DNA of 64,000 bases from Clostridia bacterium (GTDB lineage: Bacteria > Bacillota > DAOUPZ01): assembly GCA_030625885.1 (NCBI GenBank), contig DAOUPZ010000014.1, forward strand, positions 39,681 to 103,680, in the 5' to 3' direction. The position numbers and the translations under genes were made by a program. This document shows, piece by piece, positions 56,673 to 64,000 of this stretch. Within the stretch, counting starts at the first letter, position 1, and each line of letters opens with the position of its first letter. The notes below the pieces were generated by a model. That model worked only from the letters and a program-made list of their open reading frames with translations. It made no database searches and was not told where the DNA came from.

Positions 56673-58109
56673 ATGAAAATGAGATGGAAGCTGACATCCA
56701 GATTTGTGTTGACTGTGATTGCAGTTGTTGTTATCGTGACCCTTATAAATATTTTGGCTGTTATCAGCGTATTTATGGGAAATGCTGTGGATAGGGAAAA
56801 AATAATATACAATGGAAATAATGAACTTTTGGTTGAAGCTAATCCAGAGAAGTTTGCGAGAAATTTTCATAATTATCTGTTAAGTGATAGAGATCATGTT
56901 TATGTAAGTGATGCAGGGAAGAAAATCTTAGATCGTAAAGATTCATGGATACAAGTTTTAGATGAAAATGGGAGAGAAGTCTATAATTATAAAAAACCGG
57001 AAAATGTGCCCGAAAAATATACCCCGTTTCAACTTGTTCATGGGTATAAATATTCTGGGGGAATAGGCAGTGCAGATACGATATTAATAGGAGAGAAAAA
57101 GATAGCTGATAAACAGTATAGTTATATTATGGGGTTTCCTATGAATGAGATAGGAAAGAAAGTTTTTATCTATAATAAAGATGAAATGGGATTCTTTATA
57201 AAAAACATCACTATAATTGTGCTTTTAATTGATTCTGTAATTGCTTTATTTTTTGGCTATTTATTCAGCCGGCGGCTTACAAAACCATTAGGAAATATTA
57301 TTAGCGGCGTAGAAAAATTAGGAGAAGGAGACTATAATGTATATTACCCCCAAAAGGGGATATATCGTGACATTTATGATAATCTGAACAGCCTTTCCGA
57401 TACGCTTAAAAGCAATGAAAGAGAACGTAAAAAGTTAGAGAAAATGAGGGAGGAGTGGATTGCCAATATATCTCATGATATCAAAACACCTTTAGCATCA
57501 ATTAAAGGCTTTGCAGAGATTTTAAGTGATAACAATTATGCGTTTTCTCAAGAAGAGATTCAATCGTATGCTGATATTATCCATAAAAAATCAAATTATA
57601 TTAAGGAGCTTGTGGACGATCTAAATTTAGCCACCCGTTTAAAAAATAAAACTTCTATGCTTAATAGAAGAGAAGTTAACTTAGTAAAGCTGGTTAGAGA
57701 AACTGTTATCGAGATATTGAATGATCCTCGTTATAATAATAGGGATATTAGTTTTATTTCTGAAGAAAGTGTGCTCTTAAAGGAAGTAGATGATGCTTTA
57801 ATAAAAAGGGTCATCAATAACCTTTTATATAATGCGCTCATTCACAATGATCTTAATGTAAAAATTGAAGTGAAAATGATTAAAGATGAAAATGTTCACA
57901 TATTTGTGAAAGACAATGGGAAAGGGATCAGTTCCGAAGCCATTAAATACATTTTTAATAGATACTACAGAGGAACGAATACAGGTGAAAGTCATAAAGG
58001 ATCTGGGCTTGGGATGGCTATTGCAAAGGAAATTATAGCCGCACATGACGGAAATATAAAAATTAATAGTATGCTTGGAGATGGCACAGAAATAGAGGTT
58101 ATATTATAA
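56673..58109 (+). CDS. Sensor histidine kinase
   Basis: 478 aa. TM1 (about 9-32), extracytoplasmic sensor (33-170), TM2 (about 175-200), HAMP (200-255), dimerisation domain with phospho-His in EEWIANISHDIKTPLASIKG (about 268), then N box, FVKDNGKGIS and SGLGMAIAKEI of the ATPase domain. Partner of the preceding regulator. The sensor size exceeds the tiny sensors of BceS-type kinases, so direct sensing of a ligand is more likely. Confidence 0.95.
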   Translation: MKMRWKLTSRFVLTVIAVVVIVTLINILAVISVFMGNAVDREKIIYNGNNELLVEANPEKFARNFHNYLLSDRDHVYVSDAGKKILDRKDSWIQVLDENGREVYNYKKPENVPEKYTPFQLVHGYKYSGGIGSADTILIGEKKIADKQYSYIMGFPMNEIGKKVFIYNKDEMGFFIKNITIIVLLIDSVIALFFGYLFSRRLTKPLGNIISGVEKLGEGDYNVYYPQKGIYRDIYDNLNSLSDTLKSNERERKKLEKMREEWIANISHDIKTPLASIKGFAEILSDNNYAFSQEEIQSYADIIHKKSNYIKELVDDLNLATRLKNKTSMLNRREVNLVKLVRETVIEILNDPRYNNRDISFISEESVLLKEVDDALIKRVINNLLYNALIHNDLNVKIEVKMIKDENVHIFVKDNGKGISSEAIKYIFNRYYRGTNTGESHKGSGLGMAIAKEIIAAHDGNIKINSMLGDGTEIEVIL

Positions 58110-58271
58110 ATCCTTGCTTCTTTTTTGATGTGTGGATAAGTTACAAGAATATGACGAAATAAGTATGATATATTTAGTATAATAGAAAAATATTTAACTG
58201 TTTTGTAACGATTTTCCTATTTGGTTAAACTACAATAATCATGTATATAAATATGCTTAGGAGGATAAGCC

Positions 58272-59072
58272 ATGAATAAGATTGTGCATATTGTATTTGG
58301 AGATTCTGCTAAAGGAACGTTAAGATACTTTTTAAGCCATCATCAAAATGAGTGGCAGGGGGAAATTATCAATTTTGGCGGCGATTATTCCGTTGGGCCG
58401 ATTAGTGAAATGGATACGAAAGCAGGGATGAGAAAAAGGATTGAATGGATTCGAGCATTATTCAAGAGCGTTGTATTTGAAGAATGTTTTGAAGATTTCG
58501 AAGGGTATTTATTGGAGCCGGTTCATGCTATAGAGTATATTGAGTCAGATACTAAAGTTGTCATATGGCATGGTGAAAATACGAATGAACAGGTCGGCTT
58601 GAGATATGTGCTGTCTTTGTTAAAAAACAAACATTTATATGAGGTTAATGTATCGGATTCATATGTCAATAATCAATACGGGGGGCAATACAAACCAAGA
58701 AATGTTGCAGAGTGCAGTCCGGAAGTAGTTGGTAGTCTGATGAATACCATCAAGAAAATAGAAACGGATAAACAGAAAAATTTACTGCACGAATGGCAAA
58801 CGCTGCGGATGACAAAAGAAAATCTGCGGATATTAAAAGACGGTAAAATCATTGGAGTAGATGAAACTTTCTATGATGATGCTCTTTTAGCAAACTGTAC
58901 ATCTGAGTTTCAAAAAGCAGCTAAAATTGTCGGGATGACCATGGGACATTCAGAGCAATTTGTGGGAGATACGTATCTTGATGATCGCGTAAGGAAACTG
59001 ATTGAAGCTGGGAAACTTGAGTATCAAGGGGAGTTTCGTGAATTAAGGCTTTTTGATATACGGTTGAAATAA
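58272..59072 (+). CDS. DUF1835/DUF3658 domain protein
   Basis: 266 aa soluble protein. The N-terminal part MNKIVHIVFGDSAKGTLRYF and VVIWHGENTNEQVGLRYVLS match DUF1835, and the C-terminal part (about 160-266, with EWQTLRMTKENLRILKDGKI) matches DUF3658. Such two-domain proteins are widespread in Bacillota without known function. It begins behind AGGAGGATAAG. Confidence 0.85.
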   Translation: MNKIVHIVFGDSAKGTLRYFLSHHQNEWQGEIINFGGDYSVGPISEMDTKAGMRKRIEWIRALFKSVVFEECFEDFEGYLLEPVHAIEYIESDTKVVIWHGENTNEQVGLRYVLSLLKNKHLYEVNVSDSYVNNQYGGQYKPRNVAECSPEVVGSLMNTIKKIETDKQKNLLHEWQTLRMTKENLRILKDGKIIGVDETFYDDALLANCTSEFQKAAKIVGMTMGHSEQFVGDTYLDDRVRKLIEAGKLEYQGEFRELRLFDIRLK

Positions 59073-59185
59073 TTGGGGCAAGGGATAGGGTTGTTGTCCC
59101 AAAGTTAGTCGTGGATTATTAAATCTACTAACCGTACTGAATTATTAGTGCAGTTTTTGGGGGAGATATGTTCCCACATACCACA

Positions 59186-59245
59186 CATGTGGAATGTTGT
59201 TCACGACTAATACTAAAAGATAAATCAGAGATGTAACAGTGTGCA
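59186..59245 (+). repeat. 60-bp intergenic repeat, copy 1
   Basis: CATGTGGAATGTTGTTCACG, then a variable stretch, AAAAGATAAATCAGAGATGT and AACAGTGTGCA. It matches 61785-61844 at most positions. Both copies lie directly upstream of terminator-like hairpins. Confidence 0.75.
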
Positions 59246-59250
59246 TGTAA

Positions 59251-59286
59251 ATCCCTCTATAATTTATGATTATAGAGGGATTTTTG
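59251..59286 (+). terminator. Terminator following repeat copy 1
   Basis: ATCCCTCTATAA (59251-59262), loop TTTATGA, TTATAGAGGGAT (59270-59281), then T-run. Confidence 0.85.
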
Positions 59287-59555
59287 TTGTCTTATTTTAA
59301 AAATATCAATCTATAAAATAAAATTTATAATTTATTTTGTTAAAATTTTAATAATTTGTGTCAAATTGGATAACAAATTAATAAAATAGTAATGGGTGGG
59401 GACATAAATAGTTGACCAGAATGGGTAATGCTTAGCCGGTAGGCATGCATAGAATAGCTGATTGGTCTGAAATTAGCAGACAACAGGTGGTATTTCTTTA
59501 TATTTCGAGGAGAATGGTTTTAAGGGTGATTAAATTAAAAGGAAGGGATAATAAA

Positions 59556-61682
59556 ATGAGTAGTAAAGTTAATTTATTAAGTAATACACCTCTTAGCTTT
59601 GAAATAAATCTTGGACAAAGGGATGAAAGAGCAAAATTTTTAGCAAGAGGGAAAGGTTATACAGCTTTTTTTTCACCCGATAAAGTAATACTTGGAATAA
59701 TTAAACCTACAGAAAAAAGAGATGTTAGTAAATTTGATAATATAAATCATAAAGAAGATAAAATATCTTCACCAGAAAATTATGAAGTAAATGTTTTTGG
59801 AATGAAACTAGAAGGGTGTAACCCTAATGCTGAAATTATTGGTGAAGAAGAATTATTAGGCAAGGTTAATTACTTTAAAGGTAATGATCCAAGTAAGTGG
59901 GTAACAAATATTTCTACCTACGCAAAAATAAGATATAAAGAAATATATCCAGGAATCGATTTAGTTTATTATGGGAATAAAGGACAATTAGAACATGACT
60001 TTATAATAAAACCTGGAGCTAATCCTAATGATATTACCTTATCTTTTGAAGGTATAGAAAAAATAGAGTTAGATGATAATAGTAACTTATTAATAAGTAT
60101 AAAAGACGAACAATTAAGGTTACTAAAGCCAAAAGTATATCAAGATATTAGAGGAGCAAAGAAAGAGATAGATAGTAGTTATAATATAAAAGATTTAGAA
60201 CATGTTAGTTTTAAACTTGGTGATTATAACAGAGAAATACCTCTCATAATTGATCCTGTACTAATTTATTCAACCTATTTAGGTGGAAGCTCTGTTGATG
60301 CTGGTTACCCAGAATGTTGTATAGCAGTAGATAATAATGGAAGTGCTTATGTAGCTGGAAGGACTAGTTCAAGTGATTTTCCACTAGAGAATCCATATCA
60401 GGATACTATAATAGGTAGTCCAGAATTTTTTGTAACTAAATTTACAGAAGATGGAACAGGGCTTGTCTATTCAACCTATTTGGGTGGAAGTGATTTTGAT
60501 GATGTTTTCGATATAGCAGTAGATGATAATGGAAGCGCCTATGTAACTGGAATGACTAATTCAAGTGATTTTCCACTAGAAAACCCCTATCAGGATACTT
60601 TAAAAGGTTATATTGATGTTTTTATAACTAAGTTAACAGAAGACGGATCAGGATTAGTCTACTCAACCTATTTAGGTGGAAGTATAGGTAGTTTTTCTCC
60701 TAGTCTTAATTATGGTCGTGGGATAGCAGTAGATAATAATGGAAATGCCTCTATAACAGGAGCGACAAATACAGACGATTTTCCACTAGAAAACCCCTAT
60801 CAGGATACAAAAAAAGGTCAATGGGATGTTTTTGTAACCAAACTTACAGAAGATGGAACAGGACTTGTCTATTCAACTTATTTAGGTGGAGCTGGTCATG
60901 AGTTCGGTTATGGGATAGCAGTAGATAATAATGGAAGCGCCTATGTAATTGGAGATACTTCTTCAAGTGATTTTCCATTAGAAAATCCATATCAAGATAC
61001 CCCTAGAGATATATTTGTAACTAAATTTACAGAAGATGGAACAGGGTTAGTCTATTCAACCTATTTAGGTGGTGGTAGAGGTAGAAGTATAGCAGTAGAT
61101 AATAATGGAAATGCCTATGTAACAGGGTATACGAGTTCAGATGATTTTCCACTAGAAGACCCAATTGAGGATACTCTAAAAGGTGAAAGGGATGTTTTTG
61201 TAACCAAACTTACAGATGATGGAACAGAATTAGTCTACTCAACCTATTTAGGTGGAAGTAATTATGATGAAGGTTATAAAATAGCAGTAGATAAAGATGG
61301 AAATGCTTATGTAATAGGATGCACGGATTCAGATGATTTTCCACTAGTAAATCCATATCAAGATACAAGAAAAGGTAGTGACGATGCTTTTGTTATAAAA
61401 TTAGGCGATGTATTAACACCACAAGATAAAATTAGACTTATCATAGATAAGATTAACGATTTAGTCACAAACGGTGCATTGAAAAAATCAAAAGCAAAGG
61501 GATTAATTGCTAAACTAAATGGTGCAATCAAAAAAATTGATAAAGGCAACAACAATCCTGCAATAAATCAGCTTAATGCATTTATCAATCAAGTAAATGG
61601 ATTTATTAACGCTGGAAAACTTTCATCAACAGTTGGGCAGGAACTAATTGATGATGCTAATGATGTTATTAATCAATTATAA
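59556..61682 (+). CDS. SBBP-repeat beta-propeller protein with C-terminal FIMAH-like domain
   Basis: 708 aa. Residues 1-235 resemble the N-terminal domain found before SBBP repeats (FEINLGQRDERAKFLARGKG). Then about seven repeats of the type YSTYLGGS..D.G..IAVDNNG.AYV.G.T.S.DFPLENPYQDT (about 245-610). The last 88 residues (QDKIRLIIDKINDLVTNGAL to ELIDDANDVINQL) form a helical FIMAH-like module. No signal peptide is visible although such proteins are usually exported. ATG 59556 has GGAAGGG upstream. The same C-terminal module ends the next protein. Confidence 0.85.
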   Translation: MSSKVNLLSNTPLSFEINLGQRDERAKFLARGKGYTAFFSPDKVILGIIKPTEKRDVSKFDNINHKEDKISSPENYEVNVFGMKLEGCNPNAEIIGEEELLGKVNYFKGNDPSKWVTNISTYAKIRYKEIYPGIDLVYYGNKGQLEHDFIIKPGANPNDITLSFEGIEKIELDDNSNLLISIKDEQLRLLKPKVYQDIRGAKKEIDSSYNIKDLEHVSFKLGDYNREIPLIIDPVLIYSTYLGGSSVDAGYPECCIAVDNNGSAYVAGRTSSSDFPLENPYQDTIIGSPEFFVTKFTEDGTGLVYSTYLGGSDFDDVFDIAVDDNGSAYVTGMTNSSDFPLENPYQDTLKGYIDVFITKLTEDGSGLVYSTYLGGSIGSFSPSLNYGRGIAVDNNGNASITGATNTDDFPLENPYQDTKKGQWDVFVTKLTEDGTGLVYSTYLGGAGHEFGYGIAVDNNGSAYVIGDTSSSDFPLENPYQDTPRDIFVTKFTEDGTGLVYSTYLGGGRGRSIAVDNNGNAYVTGYTSSDDFPLEDPIEDTLKGERDVFVTKLTDDGTELVYSTYLGGSNYDEGYKIAVDKDGNAYVIGCTDSDDFPLVNPYQDTRKGSDDAFVIKLGDVLTPQDKIRLIIDKINDLVTNGALKKSKAKGLIAKLNGAIKKIDKGNNNPAINQLNAFINQVNGFINAGKLSSTVGQELIDDANDVINQL

Positions 61683-61784
61683 TAAGTAAACATTCATATA
61701 GAAAACAATGATCCCTGTAAAAACTTCAATTTTACAGGGATCATTTATTAACAAATATTATTTATGTAACTATAACATACCATG
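61683..61784 (+). repeat. Shared 3' flank, copy 1 (with terminator)
   Basis: AAGTAAACATTCATATAGAA, ATCCCTGTAAAA hairpin and ATTATTTATGTAACTATAAC recur almost identically after the second propeller gene (63500-63600). The hairpin AATGATCCCTGTAAAA (61707-61722) with its complement (61730-61745) is the terminator. Confidence 0.85.
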
Positions 61785-61844
61785 CATGTGGAGTGTTGTT
61801 CACTACTTGTAAGAAAAGATAAATCAAAGATGTAAGAGTGTGCA
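61785..61844 (+). repeat. 60-bp intergenic repeat, copy 2
   Basis: CATGTGGAGTGTTGTTCACT, AAAAGATAAATCAAAGATGT and AAGAGTGTGCA, matching copy 1 at 59186-59245. Confidence 0.75.
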
Positions 61845-61845
61845 A

Positions 61846-61880
61846 AAAGCCTTTCCTGTTAACAGGAAAGGCTTTATTTA
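61846..61880. terminator. 30-bp perfect palindrome terminator
   Basis: AAAGCCTTTCCTGTT (61846-61860) with its exact complement to 61875, then TATTTATTTT. Confidence 0.85.
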
Positions 61881-61954
61881 TTTTATATGACTATAATTTT
61901 GCAATAAGGCTATTGAAATAAACTGCATTAAATATTCAAGATTTAGGATAATGA

Positions 61955-62110
61955 GAAGAGATTCATCATGTAAAATACATAGGTTTCTATTCCGCAAAAC
62001 TAGCTATATTTAAATATATTGAGAACTGGTATAGCCGTAAACGTATTCATGGATTATTAAACGATAAAATACCTCAACAGGTGGAAGATGAAGCTCGAAT
62101 TGCGTGTTAA
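61955..62110 (+). pseudogene. IS3-family transposase, C-terminal remnant
   Basis: The frame ending at TAA 62108-62110 reads HHVKYIGFYSAKLAIFKYIE then NWYSRKRIHGLLNDKIPQQV, matching the last part of IS3 OrfB (the E of the DDE triad lies near the YIE segment in this family). A TGA at 61952 closes the frame upstream and no OrfA or inverted repeats are evident, so this is a decayed end. Confidence 0.8.
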
Positions 62111-62206
62111 AAGTTAAATTTATTCCAAAATATTTATTAATATCCATATATTGTAACATCGCTGTAGTTTAATACATATTATAAGACTAGGAAAGGAGGT
62201 TAAATT

Positions 62207-63499
62207 ATGTCTAATAAATATTTGGTTTACGTTATAAACCGTGGTTCAAATAATATATCTGTGATTGATACAGAGACTAATACTGTTATCGATACTATAG
62301 CAGTAGGTAATAATCCATATGGTATAGGAATTACACCTGATGAAACCAAAATGTATGTAGCTAATCGTCTTTCAAATACTGTTTCAGTAATTGACCTAAA
62401 GACTAATGTAGTTATTAAGACTATTCCAATGATACATTGGCCTTACGGAATGAGTATATTGCCTGATGGTAGTAAGGGATATGTTCCTAATTACGCATAC
62501 GGTGGACCACTCTCTGTAGTAGATATAGCTACTGATACTGTAATAAAGAATATACCAATTGGATATAATTCTTATCCACCGGTAATAACTTCGGATGGTA
62601 AGAAGGCTTATGTAGTTAATGGTGCATCTGATGATGTGACTGTAATTGATACTATTGCTGATACTGCAATAAAGACAATTCATAATGTAGGTAATTTTCC
62701 ACAGGCTAGTGCTATATTACCTGATGATAGTAAAGTGTATGTTGGTACTATTCATACTCGTGATATAAGAGTAATTGATATAAATACTGATACTGTTATA
62801 AAAGTGATTCCAATGCAAGGTAGTATAGGAGATGTAGCAATCACACAAGATGGTACAAAGATTTATATCCCTAATCGTTATACGCATATAGTATCAGTCA
62901 TTGATCCAAGCACTGATACTATAGTTAAAACAATTATAACTGGCCATGATCCTAATAAAGTAGATATAACCCCAGATGGAACAAAGGGTTATATACCTAA
63001 TCGTGGAGATAATACTTTGTCGGTAATAGATATAGCTACTGATACAGTAATAAAAATAATTCCTATTGGGGATGACCCACTAAGGACATTAATAACCCCA
63101 GATGGAACTAAAGGATATGTTAGTAATTATGATTCTAATAATGTCACTGTAATTGACATAAGTACTGACACAGTTATTACAACAATTCCGGTTGGAACTA
63201 ATCCAACTGTTTTAGCAGTAGTCAGTATTCTTTCACCCCAAGATAAAATTAGACTTATCATAGATAAAATTAACACATTAGTAACTAATGGAATATTGGA
63301 TAAATCAAAAGCACACGGATTAAATGCTAAACTATATGGTGCAATTGATAAGATCGATAAAGGTAATAACAATCCTGCAAAAAATCAACTTAATGCGTTT
63401 ACTAATCAAGTAAACGGATTTATTAATGCTGGAAAACTTTCAACAATAGATGGTCAGGAACTAATTGATGATGCTAATGATGTTATTAACCAATTATAA
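62207..63499 (+). CDS. YVTN beta-propeller protein with C-terminal FIMAH-like domain
   Basis: 430 aa. About eight YVTN-type repeats (residues 1-340) of the pattern YV.N..SN.VSVIDT.T.TVI.TI.VG..P.G..ITPDGTK, expected to form a seven- or eight-bladed propeller. The last 88 residues (QDKIRLIIDKINTLVTNGIL to ELIDDANDVINQL) are nearly the same as the tail of the preceding propeller protein. No signal peptide. Starts behind AAAGGAGG. Ligand unknown; such proteins are often on the cell surface. Confidence 0.88.
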   Translation: MSNKYLVYVINRGSNNISVIDTETNTVIDTIAVGNNPYGIGITPDETKMYVANRLSNTVSVIDLKTNVVIKTIPMIHWPYGMSILPDGSKGYVPNYAYGGPLSVVDIATDTVIKNIPIGYNSYPPVITSDGKKAYVVNGASDDVTVIDTIADTAIKTIHNVGNFPQASAILPDDSKVYVGTIHTRDIRVIDINTDTVIKVIPMQGSIGDVAITQDGTKIYIPNRYTHIVSVIDPSTDTIVKTIITGHDPNKVDITPDGTKGYIPNRGDNTLSVIDIATDTVIKIIPIGDDPLRTLITPDGTKGYVSNYDSNNVTVIDISTDTVITTIPVGTNPTVLAVVSILSPQDKIRLIIDKINTLVTNGILDKSKAHGLNAKLYGAIDKIDKGNNNPAKNQLNAFTNQVNGFINAGKLSTIDGQELIDDANDVINQL

Positions 63500-63601
63500 A
63501 AAGTAAACATTCATATAGAAAACAATAATCCCTGTAAAATGTTCAATTTTACAGGGATATTTATTAACAAATATTATTTATGTAACTATAACATACTATG
63601 C
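63500..63601 (+). repeat. Shared 3' flank, copy 2 (with terminator)
   Basis: Near-identical to 61683-61784, including the hairpin ATCCCTGTAAAAT (63528-63540), loop GTTCA, complement to 63558. It shows that the duplicated unit includes the terminator. Confidence 0.85.
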
Positions 63602-63980
63602 ACGTTGAGACAGTTGTGTTGATAGAGAAGAAATAGCTTGATTTCAAGCCTTTTCAGGATTTTAGGCTGAATTTAATAGTGTTTTATATGTTCCCTCAGA
63701 CTAATGTTTGAGGGATTTTTTGCGTTAGGGGGGGGCGTACTATTACGTAAAACGAAGGGGAATTTGTGTAATTGTTTATTTATGTGTGAAGTGTGAAGGT
63801 TGATTGAGTATTGTCAATTAATCCCCTAGCTGATGCGTCGATAGAGAAAATTTTTTGTTGTTTATTTTTTTACATCGCAATAAGATAATTTTTCAAATAA
63901 TACTTGACAACAGAAAAGTATTAACCTAATATATAACTAAAGTTACATAACACATGTTATTTAAAAGGAGGGATAAAGAT
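63602..63980. other. Intergenic region before the last gene
   Basis: No supportable gene. GAGACAGTTGTGTTGATAGAG (63606-63626) matches 45995-46014, and CGTCGATAGAGAAAATT recurs in part near 63828. A terminator lies at 63692-63720 (TCCCTCA with TGAGGGA and T-run). TTGACA at about 63904 may be the -35 of the final gene. Confidence 0.5.
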
Positions 63981-64000
63981 ATGCCACCTAAAACTAAGTT
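63981..64000 (+). CDS. Start of a further gene (partial)
   Basis: ATG 63981 behind AAAAGGAGGGATAAAG opens M-P-P-K-T-K and runs off the right edge. The first residues resemble many TetR-type regulators, but six residues cannot establish this. Confidence 0.45.

Larger units (their letters stand above)
59073..59555. other. Intergenic region with repeat modules
   Basis: No supportable gene before ATG 59556. It contains an AACCGTACT/GAGATATGTTCCCACATAC module (59129-59180), a 60-bp module at 59186-59245 that recurs at 61785-61844, and a terminator at 59251-59286. The open frame continues upstream of 59556 to 59445, but that part has no protein-like sequence. Confidence 0.55.

Noticed and set aside
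60280..61380. Regular repeats as a CRISPR-like array
   Set aside because: The repeats are in frame within one open reading frame and encode SBBP propeller blades; spacing and sequence vary as in protein repeats.

Overview
The window is a low-GC (AT-rich) chromosomal segment from a strictly anaerobic member of the Bacillota, in the Clostridia/Negativicutes range; I cannot name a species. Signs of this are strong GGAGG ribosome sites with some TTG/GTG starts, a V-type ATPase, a Stickland-type selenoenzyme reductase, a selenocysteine formate dehydrogenase, an SLH-domain wall protein, a LexA/YneA-type SOS pair and a PyrR-type attenuator. Selenocysteine runs through the window. Four genes are read through an in-frame TGA (selD, fdhF, the protein B selenoprotein and grdA), selA is present, and a hypE gene ends in TGA exactly where the family has its essential last cysteine.

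Layout. 1-4645: V-ATPase genes E(partial)-A-B-D and a universal stress protein. 4954-8627: selenium block (selA, LysR regulator, Sec-containing selD). 9278-15681: NuoE/NuoF-like subunits, Sec formate dehydrogenase, formate channel and mobA. 15994-19044: glutamine synthetase, LexA divergent from a LysM (YneA-like) gene across three SOS boxes, and a thioredoxin. 19209-26928: two paralogous TetR regulators, then protein B of a glycine/sarcosine/betaine reductase (betaine type favoured), thioredoxin, grdA and a BCCT transporter. 27357-30980: polyamine operon speD-speE-speB-speA. 31060-33787: PyrR-type attenuator followed by codB-codA. 34240-37811: hypE and iorAB. 37996-42118: a small membrane gene between twin hairpins and a heterodimeric ABC exporter.

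42287-58109 is mixed: an RsmH paralogue, a chemoreceptor, a lipoprotein-type acetolactate decarboxylase, an SH3/NlpC/SLH wall protein, an RNA methylase, a pentapeptide-repeat protein, YwbE, a diguanylate cyclase, and an ABC transporter with a two-component system. 58272-64000 looks more recently rearranged: a DUF1835 protein, two beta-propeller proteins that share a C-terminal module and about 100 bp of downstream DNA, an IS3 transposase remnant, scattered intergenic repeat modules and the first codons of a further gene.

How the genes fit together. SelD makes selenophosphate and SelA loads it on tRNA(Sec); this serves the formate dehydrogenase (probably coupled to NAD through the NuoE/F-like subunits, with FocA moving formate and MobA making the Mo/W cofactor) and the reductase. 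The BCCT carrier probably brings in betaine. Thioredoxin and GrdA carry electrons and the carboxymethyl group. Protein C (GrdCD), thioredoxin reductase, selB and tRNA(Sec) are not in the window. The most interesting observation is hypE ending in L-R-I-UGA. Also worth checking are a 126-bp terminal-inverted-repeat element with a second, deleted copy, several long perfect palindromes, and the duplicated propeller/FIMAH modules.
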